Assembly (NCBI RefSeq): GCF_002954265.1
Contig: NZ_PPSL01000006.1
Location: 186,001-250,000, forward strand
Direction of reading: 5' to 3'
Origin: Flavipsychrobacter stenotrophus
GTDB taxonomy: Bacteria > Bacteroidota > Bacteroidia > Chitinophagales > Chitinophagaceae
DNA length: 64,000 bases
Shown here piece after piece: positions 9,122 through 19,807 of this stretch. The translations under genes and the position numbers were made by a program. Position 1 is the stretch's first letter. Every line of letters begins with the position of its first letter. The notes beneath the pieces were generated by a model. That model was given only the letters and a program-made list of their open reading frames with translations, was not told the DNA's origin and made no database searches.

Positions 9122-12100
9122 CTCAATGAGAAATGGAACGTCTTGCTCACATTAGGCGATTGAACGTTGAGCAGGTACATGCCTGCTGCAAGGCTATTGC
9201 TCAATATCACCTGCTGGTCCAGTTCACCACCCTTTGTTATCGCGGTATTTCTGTAGATCACCTGGCCCAGCATATTGGTAACTTCCAGAGTCACTTCCTC
9301 ATCCTTAGCATTACCTACACTACCTTTTATAGTAAATGTACCACTGTTAGGGTTGGGTATCAGCAAGAGGTTACTACCCTGCTGCGTAAGATCATGTACG
9401 CCTACATTGCTGCCTATGGCAATGGTGAGAGAATTGAACACACTTACACCGCTGCACTGGTCAGTATTGGTTACCGCACAACTTACTGAGTCACCATTCA
9501 TAAGTACATTAGTGATGAACACAGAGTTAGTAGCACCTGTAATCGGAATATTATCAATGAACCACTGGTAAGTAGGTGCAAGACCACCACCACTTATCAG
9601 GTTGATGGTAAACGTATCGTTCATGCCAGCAGGAATAATATAACCAGGCTGTGCGCTGATCACACCTATTGGCTGTGAGATCGGCAATACCGTTATAGTC
9701 TCATTTGCAGTAGCTGTTGGTGTTAACACGCAAGGGAAATTGCTGGTCATTGTTACCTGCACGTTATCACCATTTACAGGAGGATAAGTGAAGATATTAC
9801 CTGAAACTGTATTCACACCATTTACCGCCCACTGATAAGAGGGAGCAGTACCACCACCTGTCATGTTGGTAGTAAATACCTCAGGATAACCTTCGCAGGT
9901 AGTCAATCCTAATGACGAGTTGATAGATACGAATGGCGTTATCAGATCACTTACAGTAATTACCTTAGTTGCCGATGCCGTAGGCGCCGTGCTGCAAGGC
10001 GCATTGCTGGTCACAATAGCAGTTACCACATCACCGTTTGCCGGTGTGTAGGTGATATTCGGACCTACACCCGCAAAGGCAAGATTCACATACCACTGGT
10101 AACTAGGCGCTGTGCCACCTGCTACAGCTATGGCATTTACCATTGTTGGCACACCTGTACAAACTGTGTCGCCACCCGTTATAAATAAGGTAAGGCCAGG
10201 AGTTACTATCGGGTTAACGGTCATAGTTATCCAGTTACTCGCTGTATCGGGTATAGCGCATGAATAGCTGCTCAGTACCCATAGCCTTACCAGGTCGCCA
10301 TTGGCAGGAGTATAGCTATAACTTGTTGCATTAGATAAGATCACATTGTTCACACTCCACACATACAGCGGACTTGCGCCACCATCTGTTATTGCAGCAG
10401 AATAAGTAACCGGTGTGCCCGCGCACACAGTGCTTGATGGGCTGGCGAACAAAGAAACCGTAGGGCTCACTATACCATTCACTGTTATTGGTAGTGTTGC
10501 ATAGCAACCACTGGTACCAGTTGTATAGGTCATCGTAGCCGCACCCACCACAAGGCCGTGCATAATGCCGGTTGTAGCTTCTATCGATGCTATAGCAGGT
10601 GCGCTGGTGGTCCACACGCCACCCGCTATTGAATTATGTAGTGTAGATACGCCACCGAAGCAAACATAGTTAGCGCCGGTGATAGTGCCCGGTATAGCAT
10701 TTACAGTAACCGTTGCGGTAGTAATACAACCCGTAGGCAATGTGTAAGTAACCAGCGAATTACCGGCCAGTATACCACCTACACCACCACCTGAGTTTAC
10801 AGAGGCAATGAACGGACTACCCACACTCCATCCGCCGCCCGGGCTGGTAGAAGACAAGGTAGTCACTGACAACTGACATACAGAGAACGTACCGGTAATG
10901 GTAGCCGGTAATGGATTAACAGTGATCGGTGTAGTTACAAAGCAACCATTACCACGTGTATAGGTAACCGTTGCACTACCTGCCGCAATTCCTGTTACTG
11001 CGCCTGTTCCTGATATAGTTGCGCTGGCGCCAGAGCTTATGCTCCATACACCTGGCACTGTTGAATTGTAAAGATTGGTAACACTACCCGCCTCACATAC
11101 AGATGTAGTACCGGTTATTACAGCGGGTGTAGGTATTACAGTAATATTTCTGGAAATATAACAGCTGGTTGTTCCATTGCTATATGTGATAGGCGCCGTA
11201 CCTGCTGATACACCGCTTACCACGCCGGTTGTTGCATCTATTGTTGCTACAGACATATTACCGCTGCTCCATGTACCACCAGTTGTTGCACTTGTCAGCG
11301 AAATATTCGCACCACCTCCGCACACAGTGTCGGTAATTCCGGTTATTGGTTGAGGCAATGGATTAACAGTTGCGGCAGCGGTAGTGTAACACCCTGTCAC
11401 AGGCAATGTGTAAGTGATGATTGCAGACCCTGCACTTACACCGCCCATAATACCGGAACCTGTACCAATTGTTGCTACTGCTGTATTATTAGAGCTCCAT
11501 GTACCTGTTCCTGAAGTATTAATAAGAGTAACCTGGTCATTAACGCACACCGTAGGTGTACCTCCTATCGCAGCAGGCAACGGATTAACTGATATGGCAC
11601 TTGTAACAAAACAGCCTGTAACAGATAAAGTATAGGAAACTGTTCCTGCACCTGCCGTGCCGCCTGTGATCGTTCCGACTGCATCTATAGACAAGGTACC
11701 CGACGGGGTTGCGCTCCATGAACCACCTGCGGTAACATCCGATACTGTAACAGTTGAACCACCTTCACAAACAGCACCCGGACCAGATATAGGAGCCGGT
11801 AACGGATTAACTGCAATTGGTGTAGTTATATAACAGCCTGTAACCGGTAGTGTATAAGTAATAGTAACACCACCTGTTGCTACACCTGTAACCACACCAC
11901 CCGATGTAATTGTAGCAATAGTAGAAGGTCCCGAGCTACTCCACGAACCTGTACCTGTAGCATTGGTAAGTGAAATCGTTGCACCGGCAGCACACACACC
12001 TGTAGGACCACTGATAGGTGCAGGGAGCGGATTCACATTGACACTCTTGTAAGCATTACATCCTACGCTGGTAGAATAAGTAATTGTAGATGTTCCTGCA

Positions 12101-14649
12101 GCCACGCCACCCACTACTCCGCTACCTGTTACAGTAGCCGCAGCTATAGTCCCACTGGTCCATGATCCACCTGCCGTTGTATTGGCCAGTGATATAGTAC
12201 TACCTGCACATACCGCCGTAGGGCCGGTAATAGATGGCAGCGGAGGATTAACCGTAACATTGGCACTTGAATAACAACCTGAAGGATAGAGATAGCTTAT
12301 AGCCGCTGTACCCGCAGATACGCCATAAACAGCGCCCGTAGCAGAGTTGACAGTAGCTACCCCGGTGCTGCCACTCACCCATGTACCACCTGTAGAAGTA
12401 GTACTAAGCGTAGTTACACCACCGCCATAACATACGATCGTAGACCCGGTAATAGCAGCAGGAGGAGCAATAACATCTACAAGTGCCGTATCGGTACAAC
12501 CGCCGGGTACTGAGTATGTAATTATTGCCTGACCGGTAGCCACACCGGTCACTACACCTGTTGTGTTTATTGATGCGGTAGCAGGTGCACCGGTGCTCCA
12601 TGTACCACCACCGGTAGCATTACTTAAAGTGATCGATCCTGTTACACAAACTGTTCCGGGCCCTGTAATAGGGAAAGTACCTGAGTTAACTGTGAATACC
12701 ATAAAGGCAGTACAACCCGATGCTGTATAATATACAGTGTCTGTACCTATAGCCAGCCCGGTTATAACGCCGGTAGTTGGATTAATGGATGCGACAGTAG
12801 TATTAGATGTTGTCCATGTACCACCTGCTGTAGTATTTGATAAAGTTGTAGATAGCCCCTGACAAATGCTTGTAGCTCCTGTAATGGCTGCAGCGCCCGG
12901 GTTAATGGTAACTACTGCTGTATCCATAGAATTACAACCACTACCTGTTACAGTAGCTATGTAATTAACAATGGTAGTTGTAGAGATGGTTGTAGGATGA
13001 ACATATACTGTAGTGGCAGGTGAACCGGCTACATAAGCTGTGGTACCTGCAGGATTAGTAAATAAGTTAGTAGTTGGTGTCCATGTTGGTGCGGCACCTG
13101 CTGTAGGTGTACCTGAGATAAGTACATTGTCTACAGCCCAGAAATAACCCCAGATACTACCATAGTCATACCTTATCTTACAATTGGCATTACCAAGGTA
13201 AGCGGCTAATGAAAATGTTGCTGTCTGGAATGACGTACTTGTTCCAACTGTTGCTGTATAGGCATTAATTAATGTCCATGTTGCACCACCGTTGATAGAA
13301 ATTTCAAGGCGGGCTATATCATTTGTGTTCCAATATTGATAAAAATGCTGGAAGGTAAGTGTAGCCGCAGAGTAGCCCACCAAGGAGAAAACAGGAGAGA
13401 CCAATTTTGTTCTCGTTGTAGAACCACTCCCACCTGCATCCCCATTTGTTAAAGCAAATGAAGTACCATCGGGAGTAGAAAATGCCGGATAGAACCCATA
13501 TAGGTAACCATTGGCCTGCACTTGCCACGGGCTTAGCGCAGATGTAGCTCCCATGCCTGTATTATCAACTGTCCAAGGCGCAATACCAGAATTAAAGTTT
13601 TGCGATAATACTGTACCTGGTGTAGGAGGAACTGTAGCGGTTAATGTAACGGTTGCACCATTACAAATAGTAGCTACAGAAGGGGTAACAACCGGCACAG
13701 GTGGTGCTGCTAATAAACTTACTGTTGTTGTAGCTGTAGTAGTACATGTACCATTTGTAGCCGACAAAGTATAAATACCAGCTGTGGCACCAGGAACTGA
13801 AGGACTAAGTAAAGTAGATGTGAAACCACCGGGCCCAGTCCACGAGTACGATGTTCCTGAAGAAACGCCTGTTAATGTAACAGTTCCACCTGGACAAACA
13901 GCGGGACTCGCTGTAGCAGATGCCGTAACAGCACAACCAGACCAACGATAAATTTGACCGTTAGTTGGGTTGCCACCTAGGGTAGAAGTAAATGTAACAC
14001 TTGATGGTGCCGGTGAAGCGCCAGTTCCCGGCAACGTTTGGTAGTCCGTACCGCTATTAGAGATACCTATAGAAGCGGACATTCCGGAATAGGTACCTGC
14101 GCCATAGCAGTAATCAATTATATTTGACCCTTCATACAATTTGATTTGAAATGTAGCTCTTGTCGTTAAAAAAAAAGGCGCAAAATTGTTCCATTCAAAA
14201 GTAAAAATCCTATTTGGAGAAGAGCCCGTTGTTTGATAGTATGCAGTACCGGCAGGGCTTACAAATGCTCCACCGTCAAGATCATCCCAATAAGCAAAAA
14301 GTAATCCTGCACCAATAGTGGCGGTAGATGTCGTTGCATTATTCCTGCTTACAAAACCAGTACCATTGTAATTGGTCAATGACAACCATCCATTTGAGCA
14401 AGCAGAAACCGTGTTATACGTGACGCCTGAGAAAGTAAAGTTGAATCCTATTGGGATGCCGGTTTGGCTGATGTCATCGCCGATAACACCTCCTGCGTAT
14501 GTACCGGTTGCAGCAATACTCGAAAATGTTCCCGAGAATGCATTAAAGTTATACGCAGCAGCTGTTGTTTGTCCATTCCCCCGTGTAGTAACAATCAAGG
14601 CACACAGCAATATCAACACATGTTTAAGCGAGAATAAATTTTTCATCAT
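9115..14649 (-). CDS. Giant T9SS-secreted surface protein: nidogen-like and lectin-like head plus Ig-like stalk (paralog B)
   Basis: Predicted 1844-aa secreted protein. The signal peptide is MMKNLFSLKHVLILL...GNGQ. An N-terminal domain (about 28-240) carries GIPIGFNFTFSGVTY, ACSNGWLSL, YWDDLDGG and FTFEWNN, a nidogen-like or jelly-roll module common at the start of Bacteroidota surface proteins. An Ig-like module (VCPGGTVTLTG...SWTGPGGFTST) follows, then a concanavalin/MAM-like domain (SQNFNSGIAPWTVDN...WAVDNVLISGTP), eleven BIG2-like repeats of about 75 aa, four constant GGTAPSYQW modules, and a T9SS tail (LIPNPNSGTFTIKG...KTFHFSLSR). It is the longest stalk in the array. The repeats correspond in order to those of paralog A. 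It has its own terminator and about 250 bp upstream, so it is probably transcribed alone. Adhesion or matrix function is inferred. Confidence 0.85.
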   Translation of the reverse strand: MMKNLFSLKHVLILLCALIVTTRGNGQTTAAAYNFNAFSGTFSSIAATGTYAGGVIGDDISQTGIPIGFNFTFSGVTYNTVSACSNGWLSLTNYNGTGFVSRNNATTSTATIGAGLLFAYWDDLDGGAFVSPAGTAYYQTTGSSPNRIFTFEWNNFAPFFLTTRATFQIKLYEGSNIIDYCYGAGTYSGMSASIGISNSGTDYQTLPGTGASPAPSSVTFTSTLGGNPTNGQIYRWSGCAVTASATASPAVCPGGTVTLTGVSSGTSYSWTGPGGFTSTLLSPSVPGATAGIYTLSATNGTCTTTATTTVSLLAAPPVPVVTPSVATICNGATVTLTATVPPTPGTVLSQNFNSGIAPWTVDNTGMGATSALSPWQVQANGYLYGFYPAFSTPDGTSFALTNGDAGGSGSTTRTKLVSPVFSLVGYSAATLTFQHFYQYWNTNDIARLEISINGGATWTLINAYTATVGTSTSFQTATFSLAAYLGNANCKIRYDYGSIWGYFWAVDNVLISGTPTAGAAPTWTPTTNLFTNPAGTTAYVAGSPATTVYVHPTTISTTTIVNYIATVTGSGCNSMDTAVVTINPGAAAITGATSICQGLSTTLSNTTAGGTWTTSNTTVASINPTTGVITGLAIGTDTVYYTASGCTAFMVFTVNSGTFPITGPGTVCVTGSITLSNATGGGTWSTGAPATASINTTGVVTGVATGQAIITYSVPGGCTDTALVDVIAPPAAITGSTIVCYGGGVTTLSTTSTGGTWVSGSTGVATVNSATGAVYGVSAGTAAISYLYPSGCYSSANVTVNPPLPSITGPTAVCAGSTISLANTTAGGSWTSGTIAAATVTGSGVVGGVAAGTSTITYSTSVGCNAYKSVNVNPLPAPISGPTGVCAAGATISLTNATGTGSWSSSGPSTIATITSGGVVTGVATGGVTITYTLPVTGCYITTPIAVNPLPAPISGPGAVCEGGSTVTVSDVTAGGSWSATPSGTLSIDAVGTITGGTAGAGTVSYTLSVTGCFVTSAISVNPLPAAIGGTPTVCVNDQVTLINTSGTGTWSSNNTAVATIGTGSGIMGGVSAGSAIITYTLPVTGCYTTAAATVNPLPQPITGITDTVCGGGANISLTSATTGGTWSSGNMSVATIDATTGVVSGVSAGTAPITYSNGTTSCYISRNITVIPTPAVITGTTSVCEAGSVTNLYNSTVPGVWSISSGASATISGTGAVTGIAAGSATVTYTRGNGCFVTTPITVNPLPATITGTFSVCQLSVTTLSSTSPGGGWSVGSPFIASVNSGGGVGGILAGNSLVTYTLPTGCITTATVTVNAIPGTITGANYVCFGGVSTLHNSIAGGVWTTSAPAIASIEATTGIMHGLVVGAATMTYTTGTSGCYATLPITVNGIVSPTVSLFASPSSTVCAGTPVTYSAAITDGGASPLYVWSVNNVILSNATSYSYTPANGDLVRLWVLSSYSCAIPDTASNWITMTVNPIVTPGLTLFITGGDTVCTGVPTMVNAIAVAGGTAPSYQWYVNLAFAGVGPNITYTPANGDVVTAIVTSNAPCSTAPTASATKVITVSDLITPFVSINSSLGLTTCEGYPEVFTTNMTGGGTAPSYQWAVNGVNTVSGNIFTYPPVNGDNVQVTMTSNFPCVLTPTATANETITVLPISQPIGVISAQPGYIIPAGMNDTFTINLISGGGLAPTYQWFIDNIPITGATNSVFITNVLMNGDSVSCAVTNTDQCSGVSVFNSLTIAIGSNVGVHDLTQQGSNLLLIPNPNSGTFTIKGSVGNAKDEEVTLEVTNMLGQVIYRNTAITKGGELDQQVILSNSLAAGMYLLNVQSPNVSKTFHFSLSR

Positions 14650-14837
14650 AAGCGTATTAAGAAATAATGAGTATAATTTTAACGTAAACTTAATAATTTC
14701 GATTTATTATAACAACTTTATTATTATCATTTACGCTGAAATTTCAATATTTATCCACCTACTATTAACTTATGATTGCTGTTAACCAATAAATCACTTT
14801 TACCCCAATTTTTAACTTTTAAAGCTATTTTGATCAC

Positions 14838-14871
14838 AAAAAAAGCAACCCATCCATACCGGACGGGCTGC
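14838..14871 (-). terminator. Hairpin terminator of paralog C
   Basis: GCAACCCATCC (14845-14855) pairs with GGACGGGCTGC (14861-14871) over 11 bp if two G-U pairs are allowed in the minus-strand RNA. It is followed on that strand by seven Ts. It is related in sequence to the paralog B terminator. Confidence 0.8.
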
Positions 14872-14872
14872 T

Positions 14873-14900
14873 CTATCTACTATCTACTATCTACTATCTA
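14873..14900. repeat. Four perfect CTATCTA heptamers ending at the paralog C stop codon
   Basis: Four uninterrupted copies of CTATCTA (28 nt). The last three bases, 14898-14900, are the complement of the TAG stop codon of the gene at 14898-19316. The same arrangement is seen at the end of paralog B. Confidence 0.9.
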
Positions 14901-17900
14901 CTGTTGCACTGTAAAGTGGAATGTGTTACTACCGGCTTGTGTGCGAACGTTTAGCAGGTAAATACCATTGGCTAGGCTGCCGGGGAGGGAAACACTTTCA
15001 TTCAGTTCGCCTGCCTGCGTGCTCACCTGCTGTTTGTAAACTACCTGTCCCAACATATCAGTCACTTCCAGGGTGGCCTGTTCGTTGGTCGTTACGCCCA
15101 AATTACCCTTTATGGTAAATGTCCCGTTGTTGGGATTGGGAGCCAGCACCAGGTTACCGGTGGTATTAACGTTATTCACACCCACATTACTACCTACCGT
15201 TACTACCACATAGTTAAAGACAGTTACACCGCTGCATTCATCGGTATTAGTTACCTGGCAGCTTACTGAGTCGCCGGTAAATAATACGTTGGTGCTGTAG
15301 ATGCTGTTTGTTTCACCTGCCAGCGGTATGTTGTTCTTCAGCCACTGGTAGGTTGGCGCAGTACCGCCTCCGCTTAGTATGGTACATGTAAATGTAGCCG
15401 TTACACCTGCCGGTATGATATAACCGGGATCCGCAGTTACTACTCCTATTGGTTGTACAACCGGTATCACCGTAGGTACAAAATGGGTGAATGCCGTTGG
15501 TGAAGACACGCAAGGAAAATTGCTGGTCAGCATTACGCTTACATCGTCGCCATTTGCAGGCGCATAAGAGAATACAGCGCCTGTGGCTGTATTCACACCA
15601 TTCACTGCCCACTGATAGGTTGGGGCTGTACCGCCATTTACCTGTGCTGCCGTAAATACATCAGGGTAACCCTCACACATTACAGGTCCCATTGATGAGG
15701 TAAGGCTAACCATTGGTGTCACATACGGACTCACAGTAAGTACCTTGCTCCCTGAAACCGCAGTTGTTGTGCGGCATGGAGCCGAGCTGCTCATATTCAC
15801 TGTTACTACATCACCATTAGCAGGCACATAGCTATATGTTGTACCACCACCTACAGGCAGTGAGTTCACAAACCGTTGGTAGGTAGGTGAAGGCCCAGGC
15901 GCTACCGGTAACGCGGTCATTGTGGTCAACATACCCGTACAAACTGTATCGCCCATACCGGTAGTAAGTCCCACCGATGGTGTCACTATCGGGTTAACGG
16001 TCATAGTGAGTACCGCGCTTGATGTATCGGGTATAGAACATGCATAGCTGCTCAGTACCCACAGTCTTACCACATCACCATTAGCAGGCGTATAGCTGTA
16101 GATAGTAGCATTTGATGATATGACATTGTTGATGCTCCAGACATACAGCGGACTTATACCTCCATCAATTACCGAAGAGTTAAACGTAACCGGTGTGCCC
16201 GCGCAAATAGTAGTACCTGTGCTGGCTGCTATAGTTACCACCGGTGGTGCCGTAGGACTTATGGTTATCGGCTTGGTAGCAAAGCAGCTACCCGGCCCTG
16301 TAGTATAAGTAATAACAGCACTACCAACTGCCACACCCGATACAGTACCTGTAGTATCAACTGTAGCCTGTAAATTGTTACTGCTGCTCCATGTTCCGCC
16401 GACAGTCGCATCGCTAAGTAATGACGTATAACCGTTACACACATAGTTGTTACCTGTTATGGCCGCTGGGATCTGGTCTACCTGCACATTGGAAGTGGTT
16501 TTACAGCCTGTGGGCAGCGTATAGGTAATAGAAGCAATACCGCCTGTCACACCCCCTACTCCACCACCAGCGTTTACTGTAGCAATTGATGTAGCACCAG
16601 ATGTCCAGGTACCACCGCCGCTTGTACTGCTCAATGTGGTTATATTGGTCTGGCATACTTCAAATGTACCTGTAAGTGCTGCCGGCAAAGGATTCACGGT
16701 TACCGCAGTACTTACGTAGCAGCTGTTAGGCGCTGTATAAGTGATCATTTCTGTACCGGCTGTTACACCTGTAACCACACCATTAGAATCTATATAGGCC
16801 GATGCACCTGCACCGCTCCATGCACCACCTGGTGTAGCATCACTTAGTGAGGTCATAGATCCCGCTTCACATACATCCGTTATACCCGCTATTGGTGCAG
16901 GGTTAGCCTTCATCAACACAGGTGTGGTCGCAAAGCAACCCGGTATATAAGTATAGGTGATCGTTGGTGTACCTGCGGTATAGCCGGTAACCACACCTGT
17001 AGCAGCATCAACGGAAGCAACAGATGGATTGCTGCTTGTCCATGTACCGCCAGTTGGTGTGCTGGCCAGTACCGTAGTACCGCCATTATAACATACCTCT
17101 GCAAGGCCCGTAATAGCGGTTGGCGGCGGCAATACATTTAACAACGTGGTATCATTACAACCCGATGGCATTGTATAAGTGATCACGGCTGTTCCTGCAA
17201 CTCCCGATGTTACCACACCAGCTGCGCTGACTGTCGCGATCGTAGCATTGCTTGTTGTCCAGCTACCACCCGGGGTACTATTAGCAAGGGCTGTTGTGAA
17301 GCCACCATTACAAATAATAGTATTACCTGTAGTGGCTGTAGAGAAAGTAATTACATTAACTACGAAAAATGCACTACACCCACCCGACACTGTATAGTAT
17401 ATGGTATCAATCCCCGCTGCCAGTCCGCTCACTACACCCGTTAGAGGATCTATTGTGGCCACAGTGTTATTACATGCCGACCACGTACCACCCGGCGTAG
17501 GATTAGCTAATGTAGCAGACGTGCCCACGCAAATGCTTGAGCTACCGGTAATAGCAGGCACGCCTGTATTTACTGTAATCACTGCCGTGTCTGAAGAGGT
17601 ACAAACACCGTTAGTAATAGTAGCAATATAACTTGTTGTAGTACTGGTAACAGTACTTGTTGGGTGCATATAAACAGTCAACAATGTATCGCCCGCCGCA
17701 TATGGCGTACTGAACGTTGGTGTGCTGAACAGGTCAGTAATTGGTGTCCACACTGGTGGCGCGAGTGCCTGCAAGCCGGTTATGCTTATGTCGTCTGTAT
17801 GTATGTCATTGCCAAAGCGACTGTAAAAATAGAACATCAGGTAGTTAGTACCACCAGTGAAACCCGCTGGTATAGCACAGGTATATTGATACCAACCCGC

Positions 17901-19316
17901 AGTACCCGGTGAAGACGTACCCGTAACACTACCGGTAGTCACCCCACCCATTCTCCTGGGAACATATCCCAGAGTTGTTGCTCCCGTTACAGAGGCCGTA
18001 GTGTTCAGGTAAATAGTCACACCTTCAAGGTCATAAGTCGCAGTGTTGTAACCCGCATCTCTGTACATCCAGAAGGAGATCTGTCCACCGGTGATGCCAC
18101 TCATAGAGAACGATGGCGATATCAATGTAGCATTGGTACCCGTGCCATAGCTCCAGCTATGAAATGCCGCCAGGAAGCTACCTGTATGCGGTGCTACAGT
18201 AGGATAAGTACCATTCGCTACCTGCGTTAGATATGCTGCCGATGTAGCTGTAGTATTCCACCCTGCTACCGGTGTACCCGGCACTGTAGGCACACCACTC
18301 TCCCATCCCTGGTTGGGTATAAGATTAATGGCGGCCGGGGGCAATGTAGCGGTAAGTGTAACCGTATTACCATTACATATGGTAGCTACCGATGGTGTTA
18401 CCACCGGTGCCGGCGGTGGAGTGAGTAAACTCACGTTTGCGGTTGCAGTTACACTGCAACTACCATTGGTACCGGTAAAAGTGTATACACCCGCTGTAGT
18501 AATACCATTGATTACCGGGCTAAGGTTTGTTGAAGTAAAACCTCCCGGTCCGGCCCATGAATAACCAGTACCACTGGTAGTACCTGTCAGTGTTACCGTA
18601 CCACCGGGACACACAGCCGCACTGGCAGCAGCCGCAACCGTTACCGGGCAGCCAAACCACCTGTATACTGTCCCACTGCCCGGCGATGTACCGATATTTG
18701 TTGTAAACGTAGTGCTCGATGGTGTTGGCGATGCCGCAGCAGATGGAAGGCTTTGATAATCGGTAGTGCTGTTAGCAATACCAATAGATGCCGAGTGCGA
18801 TGCGTAGGTACTGCTACCATACCAGAATTCGATCACATTAGTAGTCTCGTAAAGCTTTACCTGCATATTGCAATTGCCCGATCCTGTCCAGGTGCCCCAG
18901 TTGGTGTATTCAAATGTAAAAACCCTGTTGGGCGATGTGCCGGTTGTCTGGTACCAGGCCGTATTACCAGCCCCGTTCAGATCATCCCAATACGGCATCA
19001 GGAATCCCGCGCCTTGTATATTGGCTGCACTATTGGTCAGTATGGTAGACGAACTGTTGTTAAGCGATAACCAGCCATTAGAGCATGCCGACAATTGCGT
19101 ATAGGCTACGCCACAAAAAGTAAATGAGAACCCTATAGGCACTCCCGTCTGGTTCCTGTCATCCCCCAAAAATGTAGACCCCATAGCCGTTCCCGTTGCC
19201 GATATACTGCTGTATGTGCCCGTTGTGGCGGTGAAATTATAAGCTGCTGCTGTTGTCTGGCCATACCCGGCCCACGATACCAAAAGGAGGATAAATAAGA
19301 TGGATAAACGTTTCAT
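14898..19316 (-). CDS. Giant T9SS-secreted surface protein: nidogen-like and lectin-like head, short Ig stalk (paralog C)
   Basis: Predicted 1472-aa secreted protein with signal peptide MKRLSILFILLLVSWAGYGQ. The head resembles paralog B: VPIGFSFTFCGVAYTQL, ACSNGWLSLN, PYWDDLNG and FTFEYTNW, then VCPGGTVTLTG...WAGPGGFTST. The next domain (about 325-510, NQGWESGVP...DDISITGLQ) is a beta-sandwich of lectin or MAM type, diverged from that of B. Only six BIG2-like repeats follow. By order and sequence they match B repeats 1-3 and 9-11, so a five-repeat block is absent. Four constant modules and a T9SS tail (LAPNPNNGTFTIKG...TFHFTVQQ) complete it. No enzyme motif is visible. The gene is probably monocistronic, with its own terminator. 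Confidence 0.85.
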   Translation of the reverse strand: MKRLSILFILLLVSWAGYGQTTAAAYNFTATTGTYSSISATGTAMGSTFLGDDRNQTGVPIGFSFTFCGVAYTQLSACSNGWLSLNNSSSTILTNSAANIQGAGFLMPYWDDLNGAGNTAWYQTTGTSPNRVFTFEYTNWGTWTGSGNCNMQVKLYETTNVIEFWYGSSTYASHSASIGIANSTTDYQSLPSAAASPTPSSTTFTTNIGTSPGSGTVYRWFGCPVTVAAAASAAVCPGGTVTLTGTTSGTGYSWAGPGGFTSTNLSPVINGITTAGVYTFTGTNGSCSVTATANVSLLTPPPAPVVTPSVATICNGNTVTLTATLPPAAINLIPNQGWESGVPTVPGTPVAGWNTTATSAAYLTQVANGTYPTVAPHTGSFLAAFHSWSYGTGTNATLISPSFSMSGITGGQISFWMYRDAGYNTATYDLEGVTIYLNTTASVTGATTLGYVPRRMGGVTTGSVTGTSSPGTAGWYQYTCAIPAGFTGGTNYLMFYFYSRFGNDIHTDDISITGLQALAPPVWTPITDLFSTPTFSTPYAAGDTLLTVYMHPTSTVTSTTTSYIATITNGVCTSSDTAVITVNTGVPAITGSSSICVGTSATLANPTPGGTWSACNNTVATIDPLTGVVSGLAAGIDTIYYTVSGGCSAFFVVNVITFSTATTGNTIICNGGFTTALANSTPGGSWTTSNATIATVSAAGVVTSGVAGTAVITYTMPSGCNDTTLLNVLPPPTAITGLAEVCYNGGTTVLASTPTGGTWTSSNPSVASVDAATGVVTGYTAGTPTITYTYIPGCFATTPVLMKANPAPIAGITDVCEAGSMTSLSDATPGGAWSGAGASAYIDSNGVVTGVTAGTEMITYTAPNSCYVSTAVTVNPLPAALTGTFEVCQTNITTLSSTSGGGTWTSGATSIATVNAGGGVGGVTGGIASITYTLPTGCKTTSNVQVDQIPAAITGNNYVCNGYTSLLSDATVGGTWSSSNNLQATVDTTGTVSGVAVGSAVITYTTGPGSCFATKPITISPTAPPVVTIAASTGTTICAGTPVTFNSSVIDGGISPLYVWSINNVISSNATIYSYTPANGDVVRLWVLSSYACSIPDTSSAVLTMTVNPIVTPSVGLTTGMGDTVCTGMLTTMTALPVAPGPSPTYQRFVNSLPVGGGTTYSYVPANGDVVTVNMSSSAPCRTTTAVSGSKVLTVSPYVTPMVSLTSSMGPVMCEGYPDVFTAAQVNGGTAPTYQWAVNGVNTATGAVFSYAPANGDDVSVMLTSNFPCVSSPTAFTHFVPTVIPVVQPIGVVTADPGYIIPAGVTATFTCTILSGGGTAPTYQWLKNNIPLAGETNSIYSTNVLFTGDSVSCQVTNTDECSGVTVFNYVVVTVGSNVGVNNVNTTGNLVLAPNPNNGTFTIKGNLGVTTNEQATLEVTDMLGQVVYKQQVSTQAGELNESVSLPGSLANGIYLLNVRTQAGSNTFHFTVQQ

Positions 19317-19717
19317 AAAAGGTACATTTTAAGCTGCATTAATGAGTATTTTTTTATATGCTTCCTATTAACTAAATTAAATAAAAATGAACACCTGAAT
19401 AACTTTTGATTACATTTTTAACAGTCGGAAATCAATATAAAATCATGCCATAAAACCGCTCAATATCCCCCAAAATTTGGTGCTATAATTGTTTGATTGA
19501 CAACGCCTTTTCCAACACAAAAAATAAAGCTTATTATACTTTTACAATTCGTAGTTAAATAATATGTTATCCATTTTAACAAATTTGTGAAATGCGTAGA
19601 ATGTCTTTCATTGCATACTCTTCAGATGTGACGACTTTCTAAAAAGTTGCCAAATCTCATAATCGTTGCTTTGAGACTATTTCTTAAATGCACCATGATC
19701 TTCTGATCACCACAAAA
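19317..19717. other. Intergenic region between paralogs C and D
   Basis: About 400 bp of AT-rich DNA upstream of paralog C (minus strand) and downstream of paralog D. It should hold the C promoter. I see no convincing TAnnTTTG/TTTG pair and no ORF worth calling. The D terminator follows at 19718. Confidence 0.5.
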
Positions 19718-19746
19718 AAAATCTCCCGGATATACCGGGAGATTTT
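19718..19746 (-). terminator. Hairpin terminator of paralog D
   Basis: Perfect 12-bp inverted repeat AAAATCTCCCGG / CCGGGAGATTTT with a 5-nt loop (19730-19734), followed by a T-run in the minus direction. Confidence 0.9.
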
Positions 19747-19807
19747 CATCTATTTATTAAGCTACACCTCCCGCTCTCTTAAAGAGGCCGGGTGCGGCTA
19801 AGCATTA

